64,000 nt of DNA from Cycas panzhihuaensis (lineage: Eukaryota; Cycadophyta), in NCBI GenBank assembly GCA_023213395.1, contig CM041465.1, positions 142,111,741-142,175,740 on the forward strand, in the 5' to 3' direction. This document shows, piece by piece, positions 32,587 through 45,193 of this stretch. The position numbers and the translations under genes were made by a program. The number at the start of each line of letters is the position of its first letter. Within the stretch, counting starts at the first letter, position 1. The notes beneath the pieces are model-generated. The model saw nothing but the letters and a program-made list of their open reading frames with translations, was not told the origin of the DNA and searched no databases.

Positions 32587-34083
32587 TTGTATGACTATTT
32601 GCATCTTCATTGTGGGTATGACTATCTCTGTTTACATTTAGCATAAGAAATATAAGGAGAAAAATGAAAATATATTCAAATTATTTATTGATATATACGT
32701 ATATATAAAGTGTATAACATTTTCATTTTGAAGAAATCATTTTTACATTTATCGCATTTGATATAGCTGCATATTCATTGTGTCCTAATTATTGTAATCA
32801 TTGCCTCTTATACTTTCTACTTTGTGTTACAACTATAATTTCTTAAACTAACACACTTTTAATATATTTAGAACTTTCTATAGTTTAACTTTTAAATATT
32901 TGATATAATATTTTTCTCATGCTCCTTTCATCAATTGCATCACCTAATTTTCGCATCTACGATTGTTCCTTACTAGATCTATGGCTATATATTAGCCTTG
33001 TGTCTTGCAGGTCTCTACCCTCTTATTGTACCTACTTGTGTTCATCTTTTCTTGCTAACTAGAAGTTTATTTACTAAATACTTCTGCAAATATTCATTGA
33101 AGGAAGATGTAGGTAGTATTAATACTTTTGGTTTGCATTGAAATCAATGACTCTTCTATTTCTTAAGCTACACAATAATAATATTAACTTAGAGTGGTAT
33201 TATTTCTTCTAATGTTAAATGCCTCTCTTTAATAATGATGTTTCCTTAAAGATTAAGGTTCATTTACTTCATTTTATTTGACTATATATAGTAAAAAGGC
33301 TAATTATTCTTGTGGGCCCCATATTTGAGCTATTAACAATCTTATATAAATAAGCACCTTGTTATCATTCCATAAATGATCCATTATAGGTCACATTGCA
33401 ATGAAAATGACTAGGTTCATTTTTTTCAAAGAGGGCCAAGCTATTTTTCAAAGTTGTTGTTCAAAACTAGGACTTGTCTTTATTATGACCATCACAACTT
33501 TCATTTACTAAGTCAAAAGTTGGTTCTGTCAACTTTACATTACAGTTTATTTCTACTCAAACGAAATGGGTGGTCACATGACTATATTTCATTTGACTTT
33601 GATGTATTTTTTAATGAGTTAAGTTGATGCAAATTTTATTCGAGCCTTACATGTTAAAAGACTATTTTTTCTATAAATATTTTAATACATATTTTGACCA
33701 TATGGTATCAGAATTAAGTCTCATTTGAAACATTGGAGTCCATTTTCTATCCTCTATTACATTGTGAAGACTTCAAATTTTTTTGAAGTCATCTTATGTA
33801 ATATTTTTAATGCTCAAAAGTGGCACTAATGAAGGGATTTCTACATGATCTCCCTTATATGAACTAGTTAAAATTTAGTTTGTAAGCTCCCACTGATATA
33901 AAATATTACTTTTGAGATAGTTGAAGTCCTAATTTAGACATTTATCCAAGTCCTAGAGGTGTAGTGAGACACATCTTATTATTTTTAAATGCCTCTTTTA
34001 TTATCTTTTTAGTGACTTTGATTACACATTATTTTAAGTACTTTACATTTTAAAAAGTTATTTTTCAAAGTAATCATTTCACT

Positions 34084-34404
34084 ATGGAATCAAATATTAG
34101 AAATGTAATGTTCCCCAAATTTAATGGTACAAATTTTTAAAACTAGAGTAGGTAAATAAGGCCAATCTTTACTGTTAAAGACATGTGGGGACTTGTTGAT
34201 ATAGGTTATAGATGATTGATGAAGACACCATGGAGAATGAGGATAAATGCTTCAAGGAGAATGAAAAGAAGGGTAATGATGTACTTGCATTCATCTTTTA
34301 CACATTAAAGGACCATATCTTCTCTAAGAATTAGCAAAGCTATAATATTAAAAGAGGCTTGGGATACACTTACGATAACATATGAAGGGGTGACATCATC
34401 TAAA
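34084..34404 (+). pseudogene. Unit D gag, N-terminal part, cut by element G
   Basis: The ATG at 34084 starts MESNIRNVMFPKFNGTNF, then the Trp-rich IRPIFTVKDMWGLVDIGY block typical of this family. Stops fall at Trp positions. The sequence stops at CATCATCTAAA where the LTR of element G begins; it resumes at 39518. The F-1 copy at 55655-55700 is uninterrupted at this point and shows the empty site. Confidence 0.8.
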
Positions 34405-34907
34405 TGAAGATAAAATATATAACCCAGAAGCAACGTGATAACAGAACTCTAAACCATGCAAAGAACAAATAATATAAATAAATCAAACACTTAACAAAAA
34501 ATACCAGGAGATTCAGGTCTAAGCATAGACCTTTTATTAATCTAAGCAATAACTAAAGAATTACAGAGATAAACCCTAAATCTTCTCCTCGACTTATCCA
34601 TGACCATTACATCATCTTCATATGTTATATATGTCATTACATAAGAATATATAGACACAACATTACAAGATACCACCTTGCAGTTTTATAATACAATTGA
34701 AATAAACTATTAGGCCAATAAAGACCCCAATAAGACACCAAAAAAATTTTCTCAGGGGCTCTCACCCCCGAATCCCTACTTGGGGGCTGCTGGCCCCCTA
34801 GACCCCCTAGCAGGGGGCCCTACAATAGGGCCCCAGACCCCATAAAGGAGCTTAGGTTTAACGCCTATACCCATGTAACACTTACAAAGTGTTCAACATA
34901 TCTAACA
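34405..34907 (-). repeat. 3' LTR of element G (503 bp)
   Basis: On the minus strand it starts TGTTAGATATGTTGAACAC and ends TTTTATCTTCA. It contains a GC-rich island at about 34751-34840 with a perfect 9-bp hairpin (34814-34822 with 34826-34834, loop CAA). The polypurine tract AAGTGGGAGAT (34908-34918) lies just inside. Confidence 0.92.
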
Positions 34908-34918
34908 ATCTCCCACTT

Positions 34919-36480
34919 GTTGAACACTTTACAAGAAAACCTGCATACACGACTATTGAATACCAAAATCACAAATACCATTGTAATTCTACACCATCTA
35001 AATTTTTTTGTGCTAATAATCTTAGTCAATGAGTCTGTAGCATTCTCTTGTATAGCAATCTTCTACAAATCCACCTTGTGATCTTGAACCATTTCCCTCA
35101 CAAAATGGAACTGTAGATCAATATGCTTCGACCGGGCATGAAAAATGGGGTTCTTTGCTAGGTTGATTATACTTTACTATCACAATCTATCCTTATAACA
35201 TTCTGCTTAAAGCTAATATCTATGCATAATCTCTGTAACTAAACCACTTCCTTGCACACATGAGTAGCTGTCATATACTCCACTTCTGTGCTAGAAAGTA
35301 CCACAACTTATTATCTTTTACTTATCCAACTGACTGCATCACCATAAAGGGTAAAAACATATCTGCTTGTAGATCTTCTACTGTCAAGATCTCTAGCCTA
35401 ATCAGCATCAATAAAACCTCTCAAGTTCATTGTTCTACTCTTCATGGGATCTCCTTGATAGCAAATTCCATAGTTTGATGTACCTCACAGATACCTAAAA
35501 ATTATTTTCACAGCCACCCAATGCTCCCTACCTAGGTTTGACATATACCTACTAACTACTCCCACTGCATGGGCAATGTCTAGTTGAGTACAAACCATTG
35601 CATACATCAGGCTACCAACAGCACTGGCATAAGGCACAAATGCCATGTCTTCAACTTCTTGGTGAGTATTTGGGCATTGTTTAGTTGATAATTTTAAACT
35701 AGTAGGAAAAGGAACATTAATTGGTTTACTATCCTACAACCTAAACCATTGCAATATTGTCTCAATGTACTACCTTTGGCTAAGCTAAATCTTCCTATTT
35801 CTCCTATCCCTTTTAATCTCAATGCCCAAAATAAAATGTGCAATACCAAGGTCCTTCATCTCAATGTGAGATGCCAATTTGTCTTTCACAAGTTGGTTCA
35901 TTCCTTTATTATTACTAACTAAAAGTATGTCATCAACAAATAAAGCTAAAATAACAAAATGATCACCAACCTGCTTATAATAAACACAATGATCTGCGTT
36001 GCTACGCATAAAGCCATCTGCCAACATATGTGAATCAAACTTTTGATACCACATCCTTGGTGACTATTTCAAGCCATATAATGACTTCTTCAACTTGCAT
36101 ACCATATCCTCCTTGCCTACAACTTTAAACCCTTCAAGCTATAACATATAAATTTCTTCCTTGAGGTCACCATGAAGAAATGCAGTCTTCACATCCATTT
36201 GATCCACCTCAAGGTTATAAGCAGCTACTATAGCCAATAAAAATCTAATTGAAGTAACTTTTACAATAGGAGAAAATACCTCACCAAAATCTATTCCATT
36301 AACTTAGGAATAGCCCTTTGCTACCAAGCGAGCCTTGTACTTTTCCACAATACCATCTGCTCAAAACTTCTTCTTAAAGATCTATTTGTTATCAACAGGT
36401 TTTCTGCCATCAGGTAGATCCACCAAATCCCACATATTATTTTTATCTAAGGCCATCATTTTTTCCTACATGGCCTTCAT
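34919..36480 (-). pseudogene. Element G reverse transcriptase and RNase H
   Basis: The 89-codon open stretch at 35785-36054 carries MWYQKFDSHMLADGF, the intact catalytic FVDD in ALFVDDILLVSNN and KDLGIAHFILGIEI. Towards 36480 the RT start is readable (GRKPVDNK-type, near 36400) and towards 34919 the RNase H follows, with stops. It is the least decayed polymerase in the window after that of C, but it is not continuous. Confidence 0.8.
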
Positions 36481-36720
36481 CTAGAGTTGGCTCTCTTTTG
36501 ACTCTAGAGCCTCTCGAACAGTACTTGGATCACCATCTGTAGTAGATAAAACATAAGAGGAGCGATAAAAGTCTTCAAGAATATACCTATCAGGCTATCT
36601 TATCTCATGAGTTAATCTCCTAAAGATGTGGGGTTCTTGAGGTTGACCTACCTCTACAACTGGGTCTTCCTCTTTAGTTGACTCATATTTTGATGTAGAA
36701 TCTTCATCCCTTACTTTAAA

Positions 36721-37500
36721 TTATACCTTTTTAGAGTGTTCCTCCTCTGGTTCTTCATCATACTTTAGAGACTTAAACTGCTCTTTAAAGACAACATCAC
36801 AACTATACATAACCTTTTGTGTTTTAAGGTTATAAAGCTTATATCTTTTAACACCATTACCATGGCCAATGAAAATAGTCTTTTGTGCTTTGAAATCAAG
36901 CTTAGTCCTCTGTTGTTTAGGAACATGCATAAAATCTTCACAACCAAAAACTCTAAGATGACCAAGAGATGGTTTCTTACTAGACTGCACTTCTTCAGGT
37001 GTTTTGTATACTAAGGTAGTTGTCGATGATCTATTGATCAAGTAGCTTGTAGTCATCACAGCCTCCGCCCAAAATTTCTTCTCTAATCTAGCAGCACTAA
37101 GCATACTCCTCGATCTCTCCAGCAAGGTCCTATTCATCCTTTTAGTAACTTCGTTCTAATGTGCCGTATAGCAAATTATCTTTTGCCCTGCTATCTGGCA
37201 CTACTTACAGAACTTCTCAAATTCCTTTGAGCAAAACTCACCTCTATTATCAGTCCTCAGTACCTTGATCTGCTTGTCACTCTGATTCTTGACCAAGGCC
37301 TTAAATTTTTTGAATTTATTGAAGACTTCAGATTTCTACTTAAGAAAGTACAGCCATGTCTTTTTAAAGCAATAATCTATGAATGAGACAAAGTGTTTGG
37401 ACCCACCTAATGAGGGTACATCAATAGGTCCAAAAACATCACTGTGTACCATTTGCAAGATACCCTTTGCTCTCTTTAAACTTGAAGGAAAACTGACTTG
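36721..37500 (-). pseudogene. Element G integrase
   Basis: The 138-codon open stretch at 36721-37137 begins at MNRTLLERSRSMLSAARL, just after the catalytic Glu, and includes FWAEAVMTTSYLINRSS, PSLGHLRVFGCEDFMHVP and QQRTKLDFKAQKTIFIGHG, ending in an acidic tail. The core with the two Asp residues lies at 37140-37500, with stops. Integrase of this group has the same order. Confidence 0.8.
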
Positions 37501-37503
37501 ATT

Positions 37504-38160
37504 CTATTTACCATATATACAATGCTCACATAAATCAAAATCAAAGGAGCCATTAATTCTAGAGATGTCTTCTTCCATATCTTTGGAGAATAAATCATAG
37601 AGGCCTTTCTGTCCAATATGGACCAATCTTTGATGCCATAACATAGTTTTATGAGTAAGTGATATTTGAGTCCTACCATCACTATTTCTACTTTTTGTAA
37701 TAGTTGGACTACAACTTCTAGCATACATCGTACTTGCATCAAGCTTGTATAGTATTCTAAATTAGACCCCTCTTACTAACACCAATGCTCCTTAAACTAT
37801 TATGTAACCATCTTTATTGAAGATCACTTCTATTCCTGCATCATCCAATTAACTGACAAACAACAGACTCATAGCCAAACCAGGAATATGACTCACATCA
37901 AGGATAGTTTTAACCCTTCCATCCCCAAATTGAATCTTCACCCTTCCATGACCCATAATTTTATATGGGTAATGATCCCCAAGAAATACCTCACCTCCAT
38001 CAATCCTTGTGTATTCACAAAACTAGTCCCTATGGGGAGTAACATGAAGTAAAGCACCAAAGTCAATTAACCAAGACTCAATATTTGACAACTTACCTGA
38101 GGTTGCCAAATAAACATTGCCATTGGCTTCATTAGAGGCTTTTGTTACCATGGAAGAAGT
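37504..38160 (-). pseudogene. Element G protease and GAG_pre-integrase
   Basis: At 37504-37728 the frame reads MLWHQRLVHIGQKGLYDLFS and DLCEHCIYGK, the zinc-binding pre-integrase motif with H, H, C and C retained. The protease segment lies at about 37900-38110 (text near WLIDFGALLHVTPHRD), with the Gly after D altered. Confidence 0.75.
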
Positions 38161-38927
38161 AGCTTCAGGTGACTTTCCCTTGTCTACCTTGACTCGACAC
38201 TAGCTCTTCATATGGCCAGCCATCCACATCTCTAACATACCAAAGGTCCTCTACTTGGAGATTTGGATTTTCTTATGGATTTTGGCTATCTATTTCTAAG
38301 CCTTTGTTGGTCACGATCCAACATTCGACCTCTCACTGCTAATGCTTCTTTTGAATAATCCTCAAAATATTTTTGCCTTATCTATTCTGACAATAAATTA
38401 GTAATAATATCATCAAATTTTAGGGCGGCAGTAGCTGTGTTGCTAATCGTCATCACAAGATTATCCCAAGAATCAGGAAGTGAACATAATAGAGTAATAC
38501 ACTTGTCTTCTTCAGACATTGTTACCCTAACTAAAATAAGTTGGATCACTACAGTGTTAAATGTAGTCATATGATCTGCAACTGCATCTCCATCACTCAA
38601 CCTAAGTGAATAGAGTTTTTTTTAAAGAAATAGATTATTAACCAGGGACTTTGTCTGATACAAAGCCTTTAACTTTCTCCATAGATCTTTGACCATAGAC
38701 TCTATGGCAATATTCAACAACATTATATTCGAAAGACATAACCTTATCAAACTGATTGCCTTTTGATCAAGCTTCTTCCAGTCTTCGTCACCCATGGTTG
38801 TGGGCTTTCTTCCTGCTACAATGATCCACTGATCCTTCTTGACAAGGATATCTTCCATATTTAACTTCTACAGCTCAAAGTTCCAACTATTGAACTTTTC
38901 AATCTCCATCTTTTTAGTGCTTACCAT
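38161..38927 (-). pseudogene. Element G gag
   Basis: The ATG at 38925-38927 gives MVSTKKMEIEKFNSWNFEL, followed by a stop at a conserved Trp. The 78-codon stretch 38622-38858 (MEDILVKKDQWIIV) and the 72-codon stretch 38382-38600 (DHMTTFNTVVIQLI, EEDKCITLLCSLPDSWD) complete the UBN2 domain. The CCHC knuckle near 38210-38230 is recognisable in part. This text is characteristic of Tnt1-type gag. Confidence 0.8.
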
Positions 38928-39000
38928 GATCTTCTCACTTAAGTACACTACATAAGGCTCCCACTTATCAAATGGCTTCCCATAGAACCAAAACCCTTAA

Positions 39001-39013
39001 CTCTGATACCAAA
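39001..39013 (-). other. Primer binding site of element G
   Basis: On the minus strand TTTGGTATCAGAG directly follows the LTR end. It is a perfect initiator-Met type over its length. Confidence 0.88.
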
Positions 39014-39517
39014 TGAAGAGAAAATATATAACTAAGAAGCAATATAATAACAGAACTCTAAACCATGTAGAGAACAAATAATATAAACAAATCAAACACT
39101 CAACAAAGAATACTAGGAGATTCATGTCTAAGCATAGACCTTTTATTAATCTGAGTAACAGCTAAAGAATTATAGAGATGAACCCCAACTCTTCTCTTTG
39201 ACTCATCCATGACCATTACATCATCTTTATATGTTACATGTGCCATTATATGAGAATATATAGACATAACATTGGAAGATACCACCTTGCAGTTTTACAA
39301 TATACTGGGTATAAACTATTGGGTTGACAAAGACCCCTATAAGACACCCAAAAATTTTTCTTAGGGGCTCTCACCGTCGAACCCCCACCTGGGGGGCCAT
39401 TGGCCCCCTAGACCCCCTAGCTAGGGGCCCTACAATGGGCCCCCAGACCCCACAAATGGGTTCGAATGTAACACCTATACCCATGTAACACTTACAAAGT
39501 GTTCAATATATCTAACA
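39014..39517 (-). repeat. 5' LTR of element G (504 bp)
   Basis: On the minus strand it starts TGTTAGATATATTGAACAC and ends TTTTCTCTTCA. It pairs with 34405-34907. The GC-rich island is retained, with the hairpin shortened to 7 bp (GGGGCCC/GGGCCCC). Confidence 0.92.
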
Positions 39518-40280
39518 AACTCAAACCTTAAGAAGTAGATTTAAAAATCTAAAGATGATAACTCATGAATGAGTTAATGATTTTATTACTAAAGTCTAAT
39601 ACTTAGTTAGCTAGATGAGATCCTTAAGTGAGATGATTAATGAATAAAGGGCTATTGAAAAAATCCTAAGGTGTGTAGGAGATATCAAAATGTTTGAGAT
39701 GGTAGCCATTAGTATAGAAGTTTCTAAAGACCTTAGTATCCTTAAAATAGATCAACTAAGTGCTATGCTTCTAGCAGTTGAAGAAATAAAAGGAGGAAGT
39801 AAATCCTTTAAAAGTACTTTACCACTAAGGCAAAAATTATGCCTAATTACCAAGGAGGTAGAGGCCAACTAAGAAACCAACTTCAAAAATAGGGTCAAGG
39901 CTTTCAAGGTTATCATCAAGGTTATCAAACATAAGATCAAGACATCTATCAAGGATAAGACCCAAATTAACTTTATTAAGAGCAAAATTAGTATCAAGAT
40001 TAAAAGTACTATTAAGGCCAAGGTATGGAGCTCAAGAATGAGGAAGAGGCCAAATTCCTAGGGGAAGAAACCAAGGATAAAGAAGTAGAAGTTTAATACG
40101 TAGAGGAACCATTTAATGTTCCTACTGCCACAAGAATGGTCACTTAGAGGAAAACTATTTTACCAAAAAGCCAAGTTTATAAAGGGGAACAACTACTATA
40201 GATGTGGATAAAAGATAAAATGATAAATTATTAATGAAGAAGAAGACAATTGATATATCAATTTAAGATATTCTATATAT
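39518..40280 (+). pseudogene. Unit D gag continuation, knuckle and protease start
   Basis: The interrupted gag resumes with KPXEVDLKI-like text and the block VSKDLSILKIDQLSAMLLAVEE (39690-39872 open). Near 40110-40170 CSYCHKNGHLEENY is a knuckle whose last Cys is Tyr. The protease start near 40255 reads YINLRYSIYMTHKEE, where D-S-G has become N-L-R, so catalysis would be lost. Confidence 0.78.
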
Positions 40281-41530
40281 ATGACACATAAGGAAGAGTG
40301 GTTTATATAATTATATAACTCTAAGAAAAGTAAAATTATGTTTAGGGACAACACCACTTAGGAAGCTATTAGGAAAGAAAATATATCCATAATAATTGAT
40401 TTTGGAGAAACTAGATGTATAAATTATGTCTTATATATTCTAGCTCTTAAGAAGAACTTACTTTCAATGGGTTAAATGATGGAGTAGAAATATAAAGTGA
40501 TATTTAATAATGGAGAATGTACTATCAAGGATAAATTAAGGAATAAGATAGTTATAGCCAAAGGCCAAATGACTAGTGATAAGTTATTTAAACTAGCCAT
40601 ACCCCCACCAGATTACTATCCCTTAAACGCATCAACAAATATGGATAATAAAACATAGTACAAAAGACTTGACCATGTAAATTATAATAGTTTTGACTTA
40701 ATTAAAAGAATGGATATGGTAATTAGACTTCCTCTTATTAAATCTAGTAAGAAACTTTGTGAAGGATGCATACTGAAAAGCAACAAAGGAAAGGATTTCT
40801 TAATAAAAGTTATAGGGCTAATGGGCCCCTCTAATTGATATATACATATTTATGTGGACCAATGGATATGCCCTTACTTAGAAGAGCTAAGTATTTTATA
40901 AGATTTAGTGATAACTTTACAAGGATGACATATGTCCACTTCATCAAATTCAAATTAGATACTCTACAATGTTTTATGGACTTCAAAACTTTGGTAGAAA
41001 GTCAAAGTAGACTTAGGATTTTAACCCTAAGATCAAATAATAAGGGATAATTTATTTTGAATGAGTTTAAAGCATATTGCAATTATTGTAGTATAAGAAA
41101 GTAACTCACTAATCCTTATACACCACAACAAAATGGATTTGTTGAATGGAAAAATAGAATAATTATAAAAATGACAAGAAATATACTTAAAGATAAGCAT
41201 TTAAGAAGTAAATTTTAGGTAGAAGTTGTACACACAATTATTTATGTATTGAACAAGTGCACCACCAAGGTAGTTAGGTGGGTTACTCCAGAAGAAGCGT
41301 GGATAAATTATAAGCTAAACATTAAACTCTTAAGGACTTTTTGGTGCATAGCTTATGTACATGTCCCAAACCAAAGGAGAACTAAGTTGGATAATAAAAG
41401 TATCAAATATATCTTTATAGGATATAATAACTCTTCTAGATTCTATCAACTCTATGATTCAAAAGGTAAAAGGATAATTATGAGTAGAGATGTCATCTTT
41501 AAAGAAGATGAATTTTATCAAAAATAAATG
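40281..41530 (+). pseudogene. Unit D pre-integrase and integrase
   Basis: After the protease core, the pre-integrase motif lies near 40660-40770. Integrase is open at 40835-41050 (LCGPMDMPLLRRAKYFIRFSDNF) and 41249-41527 (NKCTTKVVRWVTPEEAW, RRTKLDNKSIKYIFIGYN). The second catalytic Asp is Asn (RSNNKG); the Glu region (QQNGFVEWKN) is kept near 41130. Confidence 0.8.
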
Positions 41531-41809
41531 ATTCAGAAAGACAAAGGGAAAAATATCATGGATGAAGTGGAATCAAATCTTAATAAGTACAAATCTACCT
41601 AATCTAAATAAAACAAGACCCTCTACTTCAGATCAAGGGGTCCCTACGTGTGTATAAAAGGCACATGACCCTTTAAATCTCTTGGACACTAACTTTAAGA
41701 GAAGAACTACAAGATCTCAAAGGGTGAATTTTACATTGATAACTCAGGCTATAGAGTCTAATGAGCCTCATAACATTGAAGAGACTAATACTTAGAATGA
41801 ATGGAAGTA

Positions 41810-42877
41810 AGTAATAAATGATGAATATAATGCCTTAGTAAAAAATGATACATGGGAGTTAGTAGATCTACCACCTAACAAGAATGTAATTGGAACTAAA
41901 TGGGTTTATAAGACTAAGTATAAGTCTGATAGAAGAATTGACAAATATAAGACAAGGTTAGTTGCTAAAGGTTATACTCAAATTGATAGCATAGATTATA
42001 ATAAGACTTTTACACTAGTTACAATACTATAAACAATTATATTGATGATGGCTCTAGTTGTATAACAAGGTTGGATAGTTTACCATATGGATGTTAAAAG
42101 TTCTTTCTTAAATGGTTATGTGGATGAAGAAATATATGTTTAGCAACCAAAAGATTTTAAAGTAAAAGGTAAAGAAAACAAGGTGTAAAATAGAATATTT
42201 GTCTCTCAAAGGAAATACACATTAGACCTATTATATAAGTTTAACATGAGTAGTTACAAGCTAATTATAACTCTAACAAAAGTTAGGATGAAGTTGTCCA
42301 AGTTTGAGGAGTCAGAATTAGTTGATCCTACACTCTATAGGCAATTGATTGCATGTCTAATTTACTTAATTTCATCTCGATTAGATATCATATATGCAAT
42401 CAATATAACTTTTAAATTCGTGCATAAGCCTAAGGCACAACATTGGTTAGTAGTGAAAAGAATTCTCAGGTATCTAAAGGATACAATTGGATATGGATTA
42501 CATTATAGGTCATTCGAGGAATATAGATTGGTTAGATACAAAAACTTAGATTGGGAAGGTTATGTAGATATTAGGAAATCTACCTATGGTTACATATTTA
42601 GTTTGGGTTCAGTTATAGTTATATGGACTTCAAAGAAATAGGTCATAGTATCTCTATTTACTACAGAACTAGAGTATAAAGTAGCTATAGTAGGAGCATG
42701 CAAAATAGTTTACCTTAGACAGTTGCTATAGGATTTACAAGAAGAATAGGTTGGTCCCACTCAAATGCTTTATGATAATCAAAGAATAATTTAAATGACT
42801 CATAATCAAGTATTTCATGGTAGGAAAAAGTATGTTAAAACACAATATCACTTCATTAGAGAGTTGATACAGCAAAG
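41810..42877 (+). pseudogene. Unit D reverse transcriptase (internal deletion) and RNase H, cut by element C
   Basis: RT begins near 41810 (WKXVINDEYNALVKND) and includes QIDSIDYNKTF. At about 42186 the sequence jumps from NKV to FVSQRKYTLDLL, so about 290 bases present in F-2 (62082-62370) are missing, including the Y-V-D-D box. The 131-codon stretch 42246-42641 then covers the RT end and RNase H (TLYRQLIACLIYL, RILRYLKDTIGYGL). It is interrupted at 42877 (CAAAG) by element C and resumes at 52554. Confidence 0.82.
42873..42877. repeat. Target-site duplication of element C, left copy (CAAAG)
   Basis: CAAAG precedes the C 5' LTR and an identical CAAAG (52554-52558) follows its 3' LTR. Joining them restores CAGCAAAGCGAATTAGAA, matching the uninterrupted F-2 copy near 63058. 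Confidence 0.95.
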
Positions 42878-43189
42878 TGAAAGAGGTTAATGTATTAAGG
42901 TCATTTGTGTAGATTAATTATGTGACCTTAGGATATATTATTAGCATTAGTCTCTTAATGAAATATACTTTATGTGCATTTAGATGTAATTTTGGGTTCA
43001 TGTCATTAAGCGGGAAAATCCTAACCCTAATGCTCACCCTCAATAATAAAAGGTGAAATCTCAAGGAGGGAGTCATTATTCATTCTCACCTCCAAGCTTG
43101 CTCTCATATCTTGTTTCATCTTCTTTTTTATTCTCCATTGCCATTGTGTGCATGTGAGTGATTTATCTCCTAGATTCATCCTTCTTTCA
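42878..43189 (+). repeat. 5' LTR of element C (312 bp)
   Basis: It begins TGAAAGAGGTTAATG and ends ATCCTTCTTTCA. It aligns without length change to 52242-52553. Confidence 0.95.
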
Positions 43190-43191
43190 TG

Positions 43192-43203
43192 TGGTATCAG
43201 AGC
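43192..43203 (+). other. Primer binding site of element C
   Basis: TGGTATCAGAGC is a perfect initiator-Met primer site two bases after the LTR. Confidence 0.93.
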
Positions 43204-45193
43204 TAGAAGGGGATCTATTCACTCCATTCCACTTGCATGGAGTCATTTTGCCTCTCCTTCACCTTCAATGTGAAGTATTGAGAGTGCATTCCTTATTTTT
43301 TTAACATTTTGAGAGCATAAAATTATAGTATTTTACATGTTGCTACTTTGTACATGTGTGAAAAAATTTAGAGGTGAAGAATACAGGTTTTTAAAGTCGT
43401 TCAGTTACTGGAATAGTCCTAGAAGCATTAAAAGCCCAAATTATCATAAAAATTCAACCATCAAAGAATTTGATGAAATTTGGCATGCAAGGTTGCCTTC
43501 ACTAGAGGACCATTTTTTTCTTCTAGAGAAACTTCAAATTCAGCCTGAAATAGCAAGTTTTATCTATGATAAAAAGGGTAAAATTTGTGGATAAGTGATT
43601 TAAATCACTTTTCCTAATGAAATCCTTTAATTATAAGCTGAAGATCTGAAAATTTTATTAAGGGATTTGGTACATTTATGTCTTAAGATTATTTTAAGAT
43701 AAATATCATCAAATTTCATTTATTGGTTAGTGAGATCTATGCGCTTTCACTTGGTCGATTTTGCCTACTCAACCCCACAAAGGACCTTGTAAGGGCATTT
43801 CGGGAAAGTTTTTGGTAGATTTTACAGATGGTGCAGAAGGAAAATTTAATGTACATGTCAAAATGTAACTTTTAACATATTGAAGTCCAGATTCTGAGAC
43901 AGTTGATCTGGCATGATTTTACTTTGGTGCTTTTTCGGGCAGAAAAGGTTTTGTGCCTTTTCTGAATTCTGACTTCATAACTCTATCAGAAACGACATTT
44001 TGAACACTTTTTCCTTCTGTCATAAATTTAGATTTCATCATTTAGGCCTTCATATTTACAATTTCTAAAAATTTATCCATTTATCATTATTTGTAAATTT
44101 TGTGAAAAAATCACAAAATAGGGCAAAATAGCATGCATATAGATTTAGAAAAATCATTATTTTAGTGGCAAGTTGATCCACGTTTTAGCTCATTGTGGCT
44201 TTTGTATCAAAACTTTAAAAATCATATTTAGAAACATTATACTAAAGCAAGGGAAACCTTATATCGGAAGCAACATCTGGTTCCCCTGCTAAATCTAGCA
44301 TGCTTTTCTATTTACATACATAGCATAAAACATGATAAAAGCAGCAACAATAATAAAGCATTACAAAAATAGCAGTAACAACAAAGCATCACAAAAGCAG
44401 CACCAACAACAAAGCAAACACGAAAAGTAAGCAAGCACATTTGGCAAGTTTCTATTTCAGTTTTCAGTTATACGGAAATATCTTACATTATTCCTAAAAG
44501 GAATCTCATCCGTATGATCTATACCACCAGTTCTTAACTTGTGCGTACACTCACCTTGGTTGAAATAAACCAAGGTTGGCCGAAGTCCAGGCCCTAAGGG
44601 AGGCGTGAGCTTCATACTGGGTCTCATCTTAACTAGAATAGTGGTGGAGGGATAGGTTAGCCATATCTACGGCCTCCAATCATGGATAATCCTGATAACC
44701 ACCTGAGAAAACTGAAAACCTTAATGTAAGATTAAAATTAATCCAGTCTAATATCTATCATAGTCGTGGGATATGCAGTAGCATTTAACTCTTCGGAGGA
44801 GGTATATAGCTGCTCATTGGTGAACTGGGTGAGGACTAGGAGTACCTGGGCTCTACTATGACTTAGATTTCATCACTAAGCACAATTACAGGTATCGCGA
44901 GTGAAGGCCCTAATCATATACTAGAAGCCTTAGGCATCGAAACCTCACCTACATTTGGACATAAGTGAGAGGTTAATGGCATGACACATCAGCACTCTTT
45001 ACCAGCTCTACATTAGGCCTCATTCTTGCATCATTACTTATATTCATTTTTTATATAATTGTTGAAAAATAGTGAATCATTACTTACTTCTCATTATAAC
45101 GATCATTTCTACATCCCTACTGTGCCAGGTGTACTAGCCACAAATGTTAGTGGCATATACTTCTATCATCTCTTCTACTTCTTCATTATCACC
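43204..45193 (+). other. Element C leader (~2 kb)
   Basis: It is non-coding and partly collinear with the leader of element A (44540-44900 against 24560-24840 in reverse). An 85-codon ORF at 43337-43594 has no recognisable domain and is not evident in A. A three-copy repeat lies at 44337-44424. GC-richer blocks around 44540-44720 could be structured RNA, but no known fold was recognised. Confidence 0.6.
44337..44424 (+). repeat. Tandem repeat, ~28-bp unit, three copies, in the C leader
   Basis: Three successive copies follow the pattern AAAGCAGCAACAATAAAGCATTAC with small changes. The repeat is A- and CAA-rich. Confidence 0.75.

Larger units (their letters stand above)
31729..34083 (+). other. 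Unit D leader (~2.36 kb)
   Basis: It is collinear with the F-1 leader (53027-55348), for example GAGAAGCTATCA and CAAAGCTATGAAGGAGTT near 31830 and 53130. It contains an antisense tRNA-Phe-like module (32352-32423) and an ORF of 102 codons (32278-32586) that is also open in F-1. No gag-pol homology is present before the ATG at 34084. Confidence 0.7.
34405..39517 (-). mobile_element. Element G: Tnt1-like Ty1/copia retrotransposon inside unit D gag
   Basis: This 5.1-kb minus-strand element has LTRs at 34405-34907 and 39014-39517, a primer site at 39001-39013, gag, protease, integrase, RT and RNase H. Its short leader (under 100 bases) and gag text (EEDKCITLLCSLPDSWDNL) are typical of the Tnt1/Tork group. 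The host gag continues on both sides, as shown by the uninterrupted F-1 copy. The flanks share only AA, so the 5-bp duplication has been lost or eroded. LTRs differ at roughly one position in eight. Confidence 0.9.

Noticed and set aside
34400-39522. A clean 5-bp target duplication for element G
   Set aside because: Flanks CTAAA and AACTC do not match; only AA is shared. The insertion is instead supported by the uninterrupted F-1 gag near 55660.
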